64,000 bases of DNA from positions 124,001 to 188,000 of the forward strand of contig JAGEMR010000029.1 of assembly GCA_021030915.1 (NCBI GenBank). The letters run 5' to 3'. This DNA is from Astrothelium macrocarpum (Eukaryota; Ascomycota; Dothideomycetes; Trypetheliales; Trypetheliaceae). Under the pieces are notes generated by a model. The model was not told the DNA's origin. It saw nothing but the letters and a program-made list of their open reading frames with translations, and made no database searches. Of this stretch, positions 10,879 to 22,479 are shown piece after piece. A program made the translations under genes and the position numbers. The first letter of the stretch is position 1. Each line of letters opens with the position of its first letter.

Positions 10879-12133
10879 GCTACATGTTTTTGTGTTCTTC
10901 GAGGTGTTTGTGGCGTGGAAAGGGAGGGAGGCTTGGGGTGGGCGAGATCAGGAGTATGGGCGTTCTGTCGATTACCTTGTGATATGGATTATTGCAAGGA
11001 TATTGCATTCGTTTACAGCAAGCAGGAGGAACATTTCTCTCATTGGATTTGCGTTACGGCGAAGGCTTGACATTATGAAAGATACCAGAGTCGGTAGTCG
11101 AGACGTTACATAATGAAGTAGTCTACAGCATATGGATGCTTTTAGCATGACTTTTTTTTTGGTCAACATCCTTATCTACTTTCGTCATTTCGAAGTTACC
11201 AAACAACAGTCCTTCCTATGACATGGGTCAAGGGTTGCGTTGTACACTGCAGGGGCAATATATATACTTTCTGATCTGTAGCCGATCTCAATATTTGCCT
11301 CTGCATCCCGGGGACCTGGCAATTACTTAACTGATGCATTATTCGGCTCCTTTCCGGATCTGCAAAGAATCGGTCAATCACATGCGGACATGTAATTGCT
11401 AGCATGGCATGCGTCAATGAATTGACAAAGGCGTCCAGCATGCTTGATAAGGTTTTATTGGCCACGAGCCTCACTCGATACTCTGCCCACAATCCCGACA
11501 CAGCGTGGCGGTAATTTGACATGTCCTTGGTGTCCCGGCGAGACTGAACGTTGTTCCAAATACGAAATTCCAAAAAAGTCTAAATGGGATTTGAGTAAGG
11601 TCGAACTAACGCCGAAAACAATAGGGTGCAAGTTAAAGCACACACACGACGTTTGCCCAAGAACCAACAAAAAAGCTGGATATAAGACGACCTTGGAAAT
11701 ATGAGAAGAAAAGCTTTGCGGTCGCTGCTCTCTAGATCGACCGGTAAACTTGATCAACAACCCCCCCCCTCCCCCAGTCCACCACATAGTTCAAAGCCGC
11801 CCAATTAAGTCTGCAGTGCCATCCTGTTCGCAAGGGCGGGAATCAAAAAGCCAATCTCGCCTCTCTTTCTCTCTCTGACTTCTTTGCAGCGCACAGTCAA
11901 CGGCATTTCGGACGCCAAATGGAAGACACAGTCAAGCTCGAGATCCAGGCAGTGCAGCTCCTTTTTGGAAAAATTTTTTTTTTCTTTCAGTGGACAAAGA
12001 TTCCGCCCCATGTCAACCAAACACCTCCTTTCCTCCCCACTTTCACCGGCAACCAACAAAACACTCCTCTTGCATCTCCCTGCCCTTCCCTTCCCCACAA
12101 CCCTGAAGCCCAATCACTCCCACCGGACCTCCT
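10879..12133. other. convergent intergenic region SEC1/ras
   Basis: 1.25 kb between two gene 3' ends. It contains homopolymer runs (T9 near 11152, C/T runs near 11760, A/T runs near 11970). The frames on the two strands overlap each other and show no family resemblance. I regard it as UTRs and spacer. Confidence 0.6.
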
Positions 12134-13135
12134 CTACATGACCGTGCACTTTCCCCCACAGCACCCAGAACTCTCGCCCTTTTCGTCATCAACACGCATC
12201 CGGTCTTGGGGGCCGTTGGCATAGCTCGGCGTCCCACCGGGATTCGCCATGTCGCGGTTGTAACGACGGATCTCGCGCACGATGTCGTAGAAGGCGTTGT
12301 CGACGTTGATGCGAGACTTGGCGGAGGTTTCGATGAATTTGCATTTGAATTGACGGGCGAGCTGTTGACCTTCTGAAAGGGGGGGTTAGTGTGGATGAGG
12401 GATGGGAGGGATGAGGAAAGGGGTGAGTAAGGGAACGGATGAATGGAAGAAAGTTTGTAGAATGGGGTTGATAGTAGTAGTCTATTGAAGCACCAGAGAA
12501 AAGGAAAGATGGAGAATCCGAAACTAGATTTGTTGTAACGCACCTTGTGTTGATACTTGCCGTTCACCCTCCAAGTCGCATTTGTTTCCGACCACAATAA
12601 TGGGAAAATAGTCCTTATCCTTTACACGTAAAATCTGTTGTTCGAATGTTTGAATTTCTTCAAAACTTTGCCGTGATGTTATGGAGTAGACGAGGAGAAA
12701 GCCCTCTCCAGTCCGCATGTATTGTTCTCGCATTGCCGAATATTCTTCCTGGCCGGCGGTATCAAGGACGTCAAGTAAGGCGACTTCATCGTCGATAACA
12801 CATTGCTTGCGGTATGAATCTATATTTTGCGACGGAATCAATCAGCGAGAGCTCGTATCCGTGTAACGTGATCGCTGGGGACGGATGGTGCACGGAGGGG
12901 GGAGACAAGGCACAGCAGCGAACCTTCAATTGTTGGATCATATTCGTCGACGAAATGGCTCTGAATTAGTTGAATGGTCAAGCATGATTTTCCAACGCCT
13001 CCTCCACCGACGACGACCAGCTTGTATTCTCGTAAAAACTGGGTTGCAGAGGCGCAGGGTTAGCTAGCTTTTTCACGACCCCTGGCGGCGCAGGTATGGT
13101 CACTCGCAGCAACAGGAACGTACCTTGGAAGCCAT
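12134..13135 (-). CDS. ras1: Ras family small GTPase (Ras1/RasA type)
   Basis: Membrane-anchored GTP switch for morphogenesis and cAMP/MAPK signalling. Four exons, complement 13124-13135, 12924-13038, 12544-12819 and 12134-12372; 213 aa, the normal length for fungal Ras. Exon 1 codes only MASK. P-loop GGGGVGKS, effector region FVDEYDPTIEDSYRKQ, switch II DTAGQEEYSAMREQYMRTGE, specificity motifs NKCD and ETSAKS. The C-terminus is GCCGGKCTVM: a farnesylation CAAX box (CTVM) with upstream cysteines suitable for palmitoylation. Key residues (Gly12/13 equivalents, Gln61 equivalent) look wild type. The last intron is 171 nt, longer than most here. Confidence 0.97.
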
Positions 13136-14548
13136 TCAGATGTCTGGCGGTTCGACGGAAACACGATTGATGGATGTGGACAGGGCGAGCCAAGGCACGG
13201 AGCGAGGTCAGTGCTGCTGCACCGGTGGAAATTGGTCACTTGGAGTGAAGAGGGTTGCAGAATGGGGATGGATAGGGTCTGCTCGGGGGGGTAGGGCGCT
13301 TCGCTAGCTCGGTCTCGCCAAACGGGCCCAGGTAGCGCAGGTCACGGCGCTTTGGGACAGAGCTGGACAGCGGAAGGCTTGGAGGATGACAGACGGATGC
13401 TCTGGAGAGATGGAGCGACGGGTCTGAAAAGAGGTTGGGAGGATAGAGACAAGTTGGAGCTTGGCTTTGGCGCGTCCGTCTCGGCAAGCAAGCAAAAGCG
13501 TGGGCCCAACCGTGCGTCGGCAGGGACTCAGCCCACACTGGTCACCGCCGTCGAAACACTCGATAAGATATGGATAAGGGACGTGGGAGAGGGTGGTAGC
13601 CTTGCTGCGCTCGTGGAGGCCACGTTACTTGGGGGGGGAAGCATAGAGTACTTGGTTTATGGTGCTTGGTCTACATGCAGTCCGCTGTCCGCAGTCCGTC
13701 TTCCACCGTCGTCACTCTACAGTACCCTACAGTAACCTACTGTCCCGTGCTGGCGGCGCTGTGCCCTTCTCAGGCCATCGACAGGCCCAGTCAGGCGCGA
13801 GCGATACCGCACTGGTGTTGAAGCTGTGCGTGTTTGCTTCTTCCTCGCAGACCAACTGCCGCCGTGTTGCTGGCGGAGCAGCACCGCCAAAGAGGCAGCT
13901 AGCTGGCCACACGCCATCGCCAACAACTGCAGCAAGACAGGCCAGTGATTCGCCAGCGCCAGGCTGGAATTCCGACCCCTCTCTTGCACGCGTGCAATGC
14001 GGGCACCGACGCGGCCGTGGCATGCACGATGCATCGGTTCCGGCTCGTGTGGACTGCACTTCCAACCCTTCCGGAACAGCGGCGACGGGCGTCGAGAGGT
14101 TGTTGACGGATGGGCCAGCTTAAGGTTTGCGGCTCACAGCGCCGAGTCAAATGACCACACGTCGATGCGGCCAGACGGGCTAACGGGGCCAGCGGAGCGC
14201 TCCGCAACAGGGATGACCCAGATATATATCTTCATTGTCGAAACCAAGAGGGAGGCCTAGGTACAGTACTACAGAGCAACTCTACCTTTTTCTCACCTTA
14301 CGCCCCCATCCACACGTCGCTGGGACAACACATGTGCCGTGTCGTCTACTAGCGCCATCTCTCCATCATGCACTTTAACTTAGCCCATCTCATGCTCGGC
14401 CATTTTTGAGATCTCATCTCAGCGGTGCGGCCCGCCTTAAAAAACGGCTCTAACGGCACGTCATCACGGCTCCATCTGTCAGAAAGGATCAGGTAATGCC
14501 AAAAGTCTAATGTCGACAGTTCCAAAGTCTAACGCAATCCTCCCATAC
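13136..14548. other. long upstream region of ras, no gene seen
   Basis: 1.4 kb, C+G-rich over the first 1 kb, then A+T-richer. Many short frames on both strands, none conserved-looking. It is the expected location of the ras promoter and a long 5' leader, plus the 3' UTR of the next gene. Around 13717-13743 there is a small inverted motif (ACAGTACCCTACAGTAACC, TACTGT). Confidence 0.55.
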
Positions 14549-15671
14549 TCATGCATCCTTGTCGCTTCCTTCGTCGTCATCCTCGCCTTCGACTGTCACT
14601 CGTCGGCCCTTTACACCCTTCTCCACCTCTGGCACCAAACTTTCCATGAACTCTTTGTCTCGTCCTACCAATGTCACGGTATTCCTGCTCTTTTGCCACC
14701 TCGGGTAACTTCCAACTTTGACGCCCTTTGGTTCTGCCTTTGCTGCTAGTTCTGTAAGGTATGTGGCTACCTCACTCTCCGCCAAAGGCGTTGAGAATAG
14801 TATCCGGTATACTCCCTTTCCTTCGGGATCAGTGAGTCTGGGTAGCAGTAACGGCTTTAAACCGTCCAGAATGCGTTCAAAGAGACGCGGTACTCCTGGC
14901 AGGATGTGAATGTTTCCATTCACTACACTGATGGGCACCCATAGACCGTCGTCTACAAATACGACTTGATCTTCGTCTTGCACTTTGTCATCATAGGGCA
15001 AGATAATCATCCTTTTCTTGGCGTCTAGCGCTGGTGATGGTTCGTCCCACTTGAAGTTGGGTTGCGACGGATGCGGTCTTGATAGTCGTTTCATCTTTTC
15101 AAACGCTGTTTCGTGTAACTTTAATGGAAGATTGAACGCGCGAGCAATTGATTGGTACGTGATATCATCGTGTCTGCATCTGACTAAGCCGAGTGATCGA
15201 AATGTTGGTTTCAAAGAAAATGCAGCCCGCAGGAGCATACCTACGTTGGTCCGATGCCTCCTGAAGTGACTACGAAATCATAATTGTTCGACATTCGTCT
15301 CGTAGCTTCCACAATTTCGCCCTCATCATCGCCGATCACTTCTATCCGTTTGAGGTTGATGCCCAGAGAGAAACAGTATTTCGCAAAGTATGCCGAATTC
15401 GTGTCGACGGTCTAAAGATGCATTGATCTCTTGTCAGCATACTTTTCCGATTCAATCAATTCGCCCAGAAAATCACCTTCCCCCCAAGCACTTCGTCTCC
15501 AATTATTATACAGCCGGCAGTATGAATGGTCCGTTTGTTTCGTTCAGCTGCCATTCTTGACTGGTTCGCTGTGGCTCTACCCAAAGAAGCCGCCCTAGTA
15601 GCAGAAGTGTGCGTATAGTTCGGGAGCGGCCTCGAGAGCTGTCTGGCAAGTTGATTCAGCCGAGCAAACAT
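14549..15671 (-). CDS. molybdopterin-binding (MoaB/MogA-fold) domain protein, FLAD1-N-like
   Basis: Three exons, complement 15477-15671, 15245-15411, 14549-15173; 328 aa. The MPT-binding fold shows as AGCIIIGDEVLGGK, TVDTNSAYFAKYC, GDDEGEIVEATRRM and the hallmark SGGIGPTHDDITYQS, followed by IHILPGVPRLFERIL. Fungal stand-alone proteins of this type resemble the N-terminal domain of human FLAD1, for which FAD hydrolase activity has been reported, rather than true molybdenum-cofactor enzymes. From the ATG at 15671 the N-terminus MFARLNQLARQLSRPL is Arg-rich without acidic residues and could be a mitochondrial presequence. An alternative ATG at 15554 would give a 289-residue cytosolic form. The C-terminus is acidic. 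Substrate not inferable. Confidence 0.85.
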
Positions 15672-15977
15672 CGAGCAGCTGTACACACCGCCACCCGCTG
15701 CAGACTTTCGGGGCTTTGTCTTATCCAAGTAGAGGAAAACGAGATACGTTGGCGAGATGCAGATTGAAGCAGTCCACCAGGGGAAGACAGCCCCCACAAT
15801 GCCCATGATGACGACATGTCGCTGCTCCCATTCCGACGTGCAGGCCCCACTGTGCAAGGTCCCAAGCCCAATAACTCCGCCACTGCTTTGTTTTGCTTTG
15901 ACTACATCGCCCTAATCATAAATTGCATCTTATTGATAGCTGTCGAATTTCCCAAAAGCATTCTTGAAGTCCCTAAT
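15672..15977. promoter_or_regulatory. divergent promoter region
   Basis: 306 bases between the start codons of the molybdopterin-domain gene and the GMF gene; must serve both. No specific site identified. Confidence 0.45.
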
Positions 15978-16580
15978 ATGGTAAGAAACCGCCATGCACC
16001 GCCCTTTCGGAATCGCTAACCCTTGTATCGTCCAGTCTTCTGAAGCCCGTCTCTACACATTCAGCACCGCAACCAAAGACCAACTACGCAAATTCCGCCT
16101 TGGTACTTCCCGCGCCAAGGACCCCCAAGCTGTCATCTGTAAGCCTGCTTGCCGGCCTTCTTCCTCTTACTCCCCATACCCCACCCACTCTACCCCCGCG
16201 CCAATTGCTTCTGTCAATCTCCTAACCCGCGCCATCCCCAAGAAACAGACCAAATCGACAAGACCACCCTCGAAATCTCCCCCGAATCTTCGCCTCCCGA
16301 AATCCACACCTCGCTCGCCTCCCTCGCCGACGCGCTCCCAACACACACCCCGCGCTTCGTGCTGCTCAGCTACCCCCTCACCCTCTCCTCTGGCCGGCTC
16401 GCAGTGCCGTATGTGATGCTGTATTATCTGCCCGTGACGTGCAATGCGGAGTTGCGGATGCTGTATGCGGGTGCGAAGGAGCTGATGCGGTCGACGGCCG
16501 AGGCGGGGAAGATTTTGGAGGTGGAGGAGGGGGAGGAGGTGGAGGGATTGGAGGAACGGCTGAGAGGGGAGCAATCGTAG
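15978..16580 (+). CDS. AIM7: glia maturation factor-like ADF-H protein (Aim7/GMF)
   Basis: GMF binds Arp2/3 and promotes debranching of actin networks. Exons 15978-15980, 16036-16138 and 16249-16580; 145 aa. Exon 1 is the ATG codon alone, followed directly by GTAAGA; exon 2 then starts SSEARLYTFSTATKDQLRKF, which matches fungal GMF N-termini without any added residue. Other blocks: LGTSRAKDPQAVIYQIDK, PRFVLLSYPLTLSSGRLAVP and YVMLYYLPVTCNAELRMLYA. The C-terminus is Glu-rich. The 110-nt second intron has a CCTAAC branch site. Length and every conserved block fit the family. Confidence 0.92.
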
Positions 16581-16977
16581 GTAAGCCGAAGAGGGGGCGG
16601 GATGGGGTCGATGAGGTTCTTGACTAGATGACGGCGGGGGACTAGGAGAAGAGGCGATATGGCGTTGTGGGGAAGCAAGACGGTACGATGGATCGTAGGA
16701 AACTGAACCGGTTTGGATGGTAGAATGGATACATTCCTAAAAATACACTACTTTTTACGGTCCTCGGTCCAACTGAGTCCTAAGACAAGCGAGCTCGCGC
16801 TCCGACATCTCCAAAACGTAAATCATTCCCATCATAAACGCCCAATCTTCTCAAGGCCATCCAGCCATACCCAGCGTTGAGGCTCCAAACTGCCGCCACC
16901 CAGCCCCCAGTCCCCTATCCCCCAGAATCCCATGACAGCCACCACCCACACAAAACGCCCACCTTTACCTCCACCCT
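16581..16977. other. convergent intergenic region
   Basis: About 400 bases between the GMF stop and the stop of the WD40 gene; C-rich near 16890-17000. Expected to hold both 3' UTRs; nothing else seen. Confidence 0.55.
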
Positions 16978-19961
16978 CTACCGCCCCTTCCCCTGCCTCC
17001 CCCTCCCCTCCTCGCCCTTCCCACCATCCCCCTCCTTCTCCGCCGCCTCCTCCGCACTCAGTTCCTCATCACTCAACTGACTCACCGTACTGACCTTCTT
17101 CGCCAACGGCGCCCCCGGCAGCGCCAACGACGACGCACCCGGCGCCCCCTTCCCCGCGCCCGCAGCCGTCGGCGGCGCCGCGTGAGCCACCATGCGCGCC
17201 TGCTCGCGCCAGAACAGGTACGACTGCGCGCCCTGCAGCCACAGCGGGTCGTCTGCGGAAGGGGAAGGCGGGGCGCCCGCGACAGTCGCGGCCGGATCGG
17301 AGTTGTGGCGCAGCGCGGGGGGGTACGAGTCCTGGGTTGGGGTGCGCTCGGCGGTGGGGCTGGTGACGGCGGACTTGGGCGCGACGGAAGAGGAGGTGGA
17401 GGTGGATGTGGTGTGCAGGCTGGTGGGGCGGGAGGAGGAGAAGGCGCCAGCGCCGCCGCCGCCGCTGCTACCGTCGAGGGTGGGGATGATGGTGTCGGAG
17501 GGGATCTTGGGGGTTGGAGGGGCGCCCGCGGGGGTGGAGCGGATGGAGGACTGGCCGAGGGACTTGCGGGGGGAGATGCTGCGGGTTTTGCGGGCGGGTG
17601 GGGGGCGGGGCGAGGGCTGGTCGAGGGTGGTGCTGCTGTTGATGGATTGGCGCCAGGAGAGGATGCGGTCGGAGGAGGAGAGCTGGTGCGAGTTGGAGTT
17701 GCGGCGCGAGCGGCCGCTGCCGTGGGTCTTGATGGATGCGGTTCGGCCGAGGCCGGTGGTGACGCGTTTGGAAAAGGTCGATCCGGTTTCCCACGTGTCT
17801 GCGCGTCGTTTCGAGAAGGCGCAGTCTTGACGGAAGACTTTGATTTTGCCGGCATAGTCGGCGGTGATGATGATATTTCCGTCTGGGTGGTGACATCGAG
17901 CCATGTAAGCTGGATTTTCTTCTGGTCGCTTGAATGCTGTTTCGGCTGCTGCTGGTGTTGGTTGAATGCTTCCGGCGTCCGTTGTAGGTTTTGAATCGAT
18001 CGACTCTGCTCTGCTAACAAGCTGCACCGGAGGAGGATTGCAAATATCGTATACAGGATCCTCAGAGCTGCTTAGAAGCTGTCGGGTCTTTGTTGGTGCA
18101 AAAATCACAGTCGTTGTGATTGCAGCGTGTCCCTCGAACATCTCTACCGGTCTCTTATCTGGCTTGTCTCCATCAGCGTGGCCAGCAGGCCAGATATACG
18201 TCTTGCGATCTTCGCTTCCGCATATAACGTATCGAGCATCATCCGAAAACGAGGCACGGATCTGGCTATAATTGTTCTCATTACCTTTGAATTTAATCTC
18301 AAGACTTTTGTCTCGCAGATTGTAGAGGCGAATCCTCGAATCATTGCTTGTAATGAGAAGCTTAATCTCGCCATTCGGGTCATGAGGAGGCATATTTGCA
18401 GCTTGGATCCCCGTAATCTTGCTGCCTTTGGCATTTTTCCCGTGAGAGGAACGCACATGAATTTGAGTCTGATATTTGAGTCCTTCTGTGTCGTAGAAAA
18501 GACATAATCCGCTGAGACATCCGACTATAGAAGTCTTGCCATCTGGTGTGAATGTTACTGCTGTGATCATATCGGGTACTTGTACCATGTATGCAACGCT
18601 CTTGTCCGGTATGCTCCAGAGACGAAGCTTGCAATCAAGGGATCCAGCCAGAAAAAACCGATCATCTCGAGGATGGAACATTATGGAAGGTACGAAATCA
18701 TTGTGCTTAAATGTACAGAGGCATTCCGGTCTACTGATATGCCACAAACGGACCGTCTTATCCATTGATGAAGAGAGGAGAAAGTTGTTCTATCCAATTA
18801 GCCATATGAATTGGTGGGAATTGGATAATTACTAACCTTGCTCCAGCTAAGGTCCAGAATGGTAGAAGTATGACCTTGGTATTCTTTGACCGGCTTGTTT
18901 TGGAACACAGGCGCGCTGAGGTGTTGAGCTTGACCACTGTACTCTTTATGCGCAGCCTCTTCCTCCTCATGAATTTTTCGATCCTCAGGAGATGACAAAA
19001 CCGCCCAAACGCGCACCATCTTGTCCTGACCTGCAGCGGCAAGATATTTCCCGTCCTTACTGAACTCCATCGCCCAGATAGTACCGCCGCTACCGGGAGC
19101 AGTGGGAGTAGTTGTACTTGATATGCTATTGTTTCTGCCTCTGCGCGTCTTGGGTGGCAAATGTTTCCCATGTAGCTCTTGCGCTAGGAATAACCGGTTA
19201 AAATCCTTTTCCTTCTTATTCCGTGCTCTGATCTTGATGTATGCAGGTGGATGTGGTTGTCTTGGGTTGAACTCAATATTGTCAATTGGTTGAGAGAAAA
19301 GCTCCGCATCCAATCCCTCTGGCCTCGGATCCCCGTACTCTGATTCAACATCATTATCCGGGTCAGGCCCCTCCTTCTTCTTGTTGCCTCTTAATCGACT
19401 CAAAATGGATACTCGATTTTTTTTGTCTTTGACAGTGGAGTTTCCTGTATCAGTCCTGAGGGGGCCCTTGAGCTCCACAGAGCCTTCTGTGGGAGATGTA
19501 GGAGATTGATTTGAACTGTATTCAAGCGATTGTATTTTATTAGCGGCAAAGTTCTGTATGTTTGCGCGCTTTACGAGATTCTCAGAAAGAGGGTCACTGG
19601 CAGCGTGAGGTGCTCTGCGATACTCGGATTCGGCTCCAGGCGATGTAGGCGCATCGCTTTGCGCAGATGCACCATCCGATTTATTTCGCCACAAACTGCT
19701 CGAGGTCGCTCCTCCGCTTGATGATGGTCGAGCTACATGGAGACATCAGTGTCTTAGAAGTCAAGACTCAAGCATGACCCCAGAGTCCTTTGGCAAACAA
19801 GATCGTAAATGCTTACATTCTCCATTCGCATGTGGATTCTCCAGTTGTGACCTTGCGCTCTCGAGCCTGTCGTCTGCAATTCTGGCCGGCGATTGCACTA
19901 GAGGTGGACTTGTGGGTAGATCCTTGCTATTGACCTGGATATGAGGAACAACAGTAGCCAT
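16978..19961 (-). CDS. WD40-repeat protein, Dgr2/WDR44-like
   Basis: Three exons, complement 19817-19961, 18837-19732 and 16978-18789; 950 aa. The N-terminal 200 or so residues are Ser-rich and disordered. WD40 repeats begin at GTIWAMEFSKDGKYLAAAGQ and run through DKTVRLWHIS, LDCKLRLWSIP, ITAVTFTPDGKTSIVG, SNDSRIRLYNLRD, SEDRKTYIWPAG and DGNIIITADYAGKIKVF. This arrangement, with a Lys/Arg-rich YIKIRARNKKEKDFNRLFLAQEL segment just before the propeller, is typical of yeast Dgr2/YMR102C and animal WDR44 (a Rab11 effector). The last 250 or so residues are Pro/Ser/Ala-rich. An in-frame ATG at 20183 could extend the N-terminus by 74 unconserved-looking residues; 19961 is preferred. The cellular role in fungi is poorly known. 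Confidence 0.87.
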
Positions 19962-20532
19962 GTTGGAGACGGCATTGGAGGAAGACAGAGATAAAGCAGT
20001 CGTCGCAAAACAATCCGGGAACCTAGAGCTCGAATTGTTATCGCACTGAGAATGCCATCGAGCTAATCTAGCTGTAGAAGTTGCAATTGGGGCGAGGCTG
20101 AGGGAGCGCGGAGTTGTTTGCTTGTTGGTATTCGTCGCATGCACACGGGGAGTACGGAGCACGGAGATGACAGCTGCAACCATGGGACGTCATACATACA
20201 CATGCGAAGCTCCATGTGTCGCAATAACCTTGCCATCTTACCCTTCCCATTGCTAGCTACTTAGCTTCAAGCACATAGCGTCAGGATGCAATTCAGTTTT
20301 GTGCACAGAGTATGAAATTGTATGGGTTTGTCTCTCCACTCTACACTAGTTTCCATGTCAAGATCCTTTTCATCCCGCAATAGATGTAGGTATCCAAGTT
20401 GACCCATCATAACGCCTTGAAAGAAACGTCAAGTAATGTACCACATTAACCCCTTGAAATGCTTATGTGCCTCAATTGCCGCTGGGTGTCGGCCTAGGAA
20501 TAGAGTACAGCGATATTAGAAAGAAAGGACAT
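19962..20532. other. intergenic: WD40 gene 5' region and RNR2 3' UTR
   Basis: About 570 bases. The part up to 20183 is an open continuation of the WD40 gene frame; the rest has no coding signature. Confidence 0.5.
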
Positions 20533-21971
20533 CTAAAAGTCCTCGTCAAAGCTAAAGTCTCCATTGGTAGCAGCAGGAGGTGCACCAGGAGATGTTGTTG
20601 AGGAGCTCTTCTCCTCGTGTTTTTTCGTACTTGCCATCACGCCTGCCTTTTGGTAGTCGCCAACGCGCTTCTCAAAGAAATTGGTCTTGCCTGCTAGAGA
20701 AATGTTCTCCATGAAGTCAAAGGGATTTGTAGCGTTGTAATGTTTTGCATTACCAAGTGCGACAAGGAGACGATCAGCAACAAACTCTATGTATTGGTTC
20801 ATGAGCTTGGCGTTCATGCCGAGAAGTGCGCATGGTAGCGCATCTGTAAGAAATTCTTGTTCAATAGTAACGGCTTCGGTGATGATTTTATTGACGAGAC
20901 TTTGGTCGGGTTTCTTGTTCAGGTGAGAGAAAAGCAGGCAAGCAAAATCAGTATGCATGCCTTCGTCGCGTGAGATGAGTTCGTTTGAGAATGTCAACCC
21001 AGCCATAAGACCGCGCTTCTTGAGCCAAAAGATGGCAGCAAATGAGCCGCTGAAGAAAATGCCCTCGACGGCAGCAAATGCGATGAGACGGCAAGCAAAT
21101 GTAGAGTTCTTGTCTGATATCCATCGCAATGCCCAGTCGGCCTTTTTCCTGATGCAAGGGACTAGAAACTGTCAGCATGCGTTTTGTGCTCGATCGTATA
21201 GTGTAAACTCACTGTTATCGATCGCATTGAAAAGATACGTGCGTTGTTTAGGTTCGCTGATGTAGGTATCGATCAATAACGAGTACGTTTCAGAATGAAT
21301 GTTCTCCATCATAATTTGGAAGCCATAGAAACACCTGGCCTCGGGTATTTGCACCTCACCACTGAAGCGTTCGACTAGGTTCTCGTTGACAATACCGTCC
21401 GATGCGGCGAAGAAAGCCAATACGTGGGAGATGAAAAATCGCTCGTCATCATTCAAGCGCTTATTCCAGTCATGAAGATCCTTGGAGAGATCAATTTCCT
21501 CTGCTGTCCAGAATGAAGCTTCTGCTTTTTTGTACATGGCCCATATCTATGAGTTCAAGGTCAGCCCCACATTTTATGCATCCACTTTACGCGTGGAAGA
21601 CGCGTCGCGTAGAATGACCTACCTCATGGTATTTGATAGGAAAGAGTACAAAGCGCTGAGGGTTCTCTTGGAGCAGTGGTTCAGCAGCCTCTTCTTCGTT
21701 GATTGTAGGCGCGACGGTGGGTTTCGCTTCGGCTTCTTCGACTTCGGGCTCGTCCAGCACAGGTATACCCTTGACAGGGACAGCAACCTCATCATTCTCA
21801 ATATTCTCTTTGTTGGCTATTGAGAAGTCAAGCTTCTTTGCCGGTGAGTCACCCATCTTCATCGTCTCTATGCCTGCAGCCGCCTAATCGTCATGTCAGT
21901 CTGAATGGTACTTTTGATTTCAGTTCATGATAGAGGCGTACCTTTTTTGAAGGCGTGATTTCGGTGGTCAT
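20533..21971 (-). CDS. RNR2: ribonucleoside-diphosphate reductase small subunit (R2)
   Basis: Provides the diiron-tyrosyl radical for dNTP synthesis, paired with the large subunit in the cytosol. Four exons, complement 21942-21971, 21623-21883, 21213-21546, 20533-21161; 417 aa. Sequence runs MTTEITPSKK, then the acidic N-terminal region, RFVLFPIKYHE, IWAMYKKAEASFWTAEEIDL (first iron ligand region), VQIPEARCFYGFQIMMENIHSE (second ligand helix), AFAAVEGIFFSGSFAAIFWL and LISRDEGMHTDFACLLF (EGMH ligands). The large-subunit docking tail ends NGDFSFDEDF, as in eukaryotic R2. All expected iron ligands appear intact. ACGCGT elements upstream and in intron 2 suggest G1/S control. Confidence 0.97.
21589..21605. 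promoter_or_regulatory. two ACGCGT (MCB-like) boxes in RNR2 intron 2
   Basis: ACGCGT occurs at 21589-21594 and 21600-21605, inside the second RNR2 intron. The hexamer is the core bound by MBF-type APSES factors. Intronic placement makes function uncertain. Confidence 0.4.
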
Positions 21972-22193
21972 TGTGTGAGCTAGGTATAGAGAGTTGGGTT
22001 CAGTGAGTTTGTAACGCGACTTGTAATCTGAATTGATGTGGTGGACTTGAGAATGCGTTTGGTCTTTGGGTTGATGGTGTTGAGGAATAGAACGAAGGGC
22101 GACGCGAAGACGCGCTTTAATGTTGTTTAGCGCGACATGACGTTGCTCTAGGCAATGATTCACACTAAACCGCATTAGGCATTGTTATTACCT

Positions 22194-22314
22194 ACGCGTT
22201 TTCAACTCTTTGTTCGCGTCAATGACTCGACTACGGCTATTCCGGCTTCCATTTCTCCGTGAAAGATTGACCAAGTGCTTATGAAGAAAGTTCACGTAGC
22301 TTGTATCTACGCGT
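22194..22314. promoter_or_regulatory. two ACGCGT (MCB) boxes upstream of RNR2
   Basis: ACGCGT at 22194-22199 and 22309-22314 lies 223 and 338 bases upstream of the RNR2 ATG. MBF acting through MluI cell-cycle boxes drives G1/S expression of ribonucleotide reductase genes in yeasts, so these are likely functional sites; this is inference from the motif and the target gene. Confidence 0.6.
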
Positions 22315-22479
22315 GTCGAACTCTATCTTCTCAAGTTTGATATGGCAATAAATGCTGACTACTTGGCCACGATAATCGAACGACAACAATTATCCTATTC
22401 CTGCAAAAATATTTGTTTAGAATAAAGCGTCAGTTCTCTGCTTTCCCATCGAGTTGAGCCAAGTCTTTCAGGAGAGCAT

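Noticed and set aside
11196..11573. Minus-strand 125-codon frame downstream of SEC1
   Set aside because: Starts near no promoter-like context, overlaps the 3' UTR region, and shows no domain or conserved motif.
17082..18020. Long frames (up to 312 codons) on both strands over the C-terminal part of the WD40 gene
   Set aside because: Shadows of the G+C-rich, low-complexity Ser/Pro/Ala coding sequence; composition is Arg/Pro or Gly/Ala repeats without domains.
20074..20183. ATG at 20183 as the start of the WD40 gene
   Set aside because: The 74 extra residues have no conserved features; the ATG at 19961 (MATVVPHIQV) leads straight into the acidic/Ser-rich N-terminus. Left as an alternative only.
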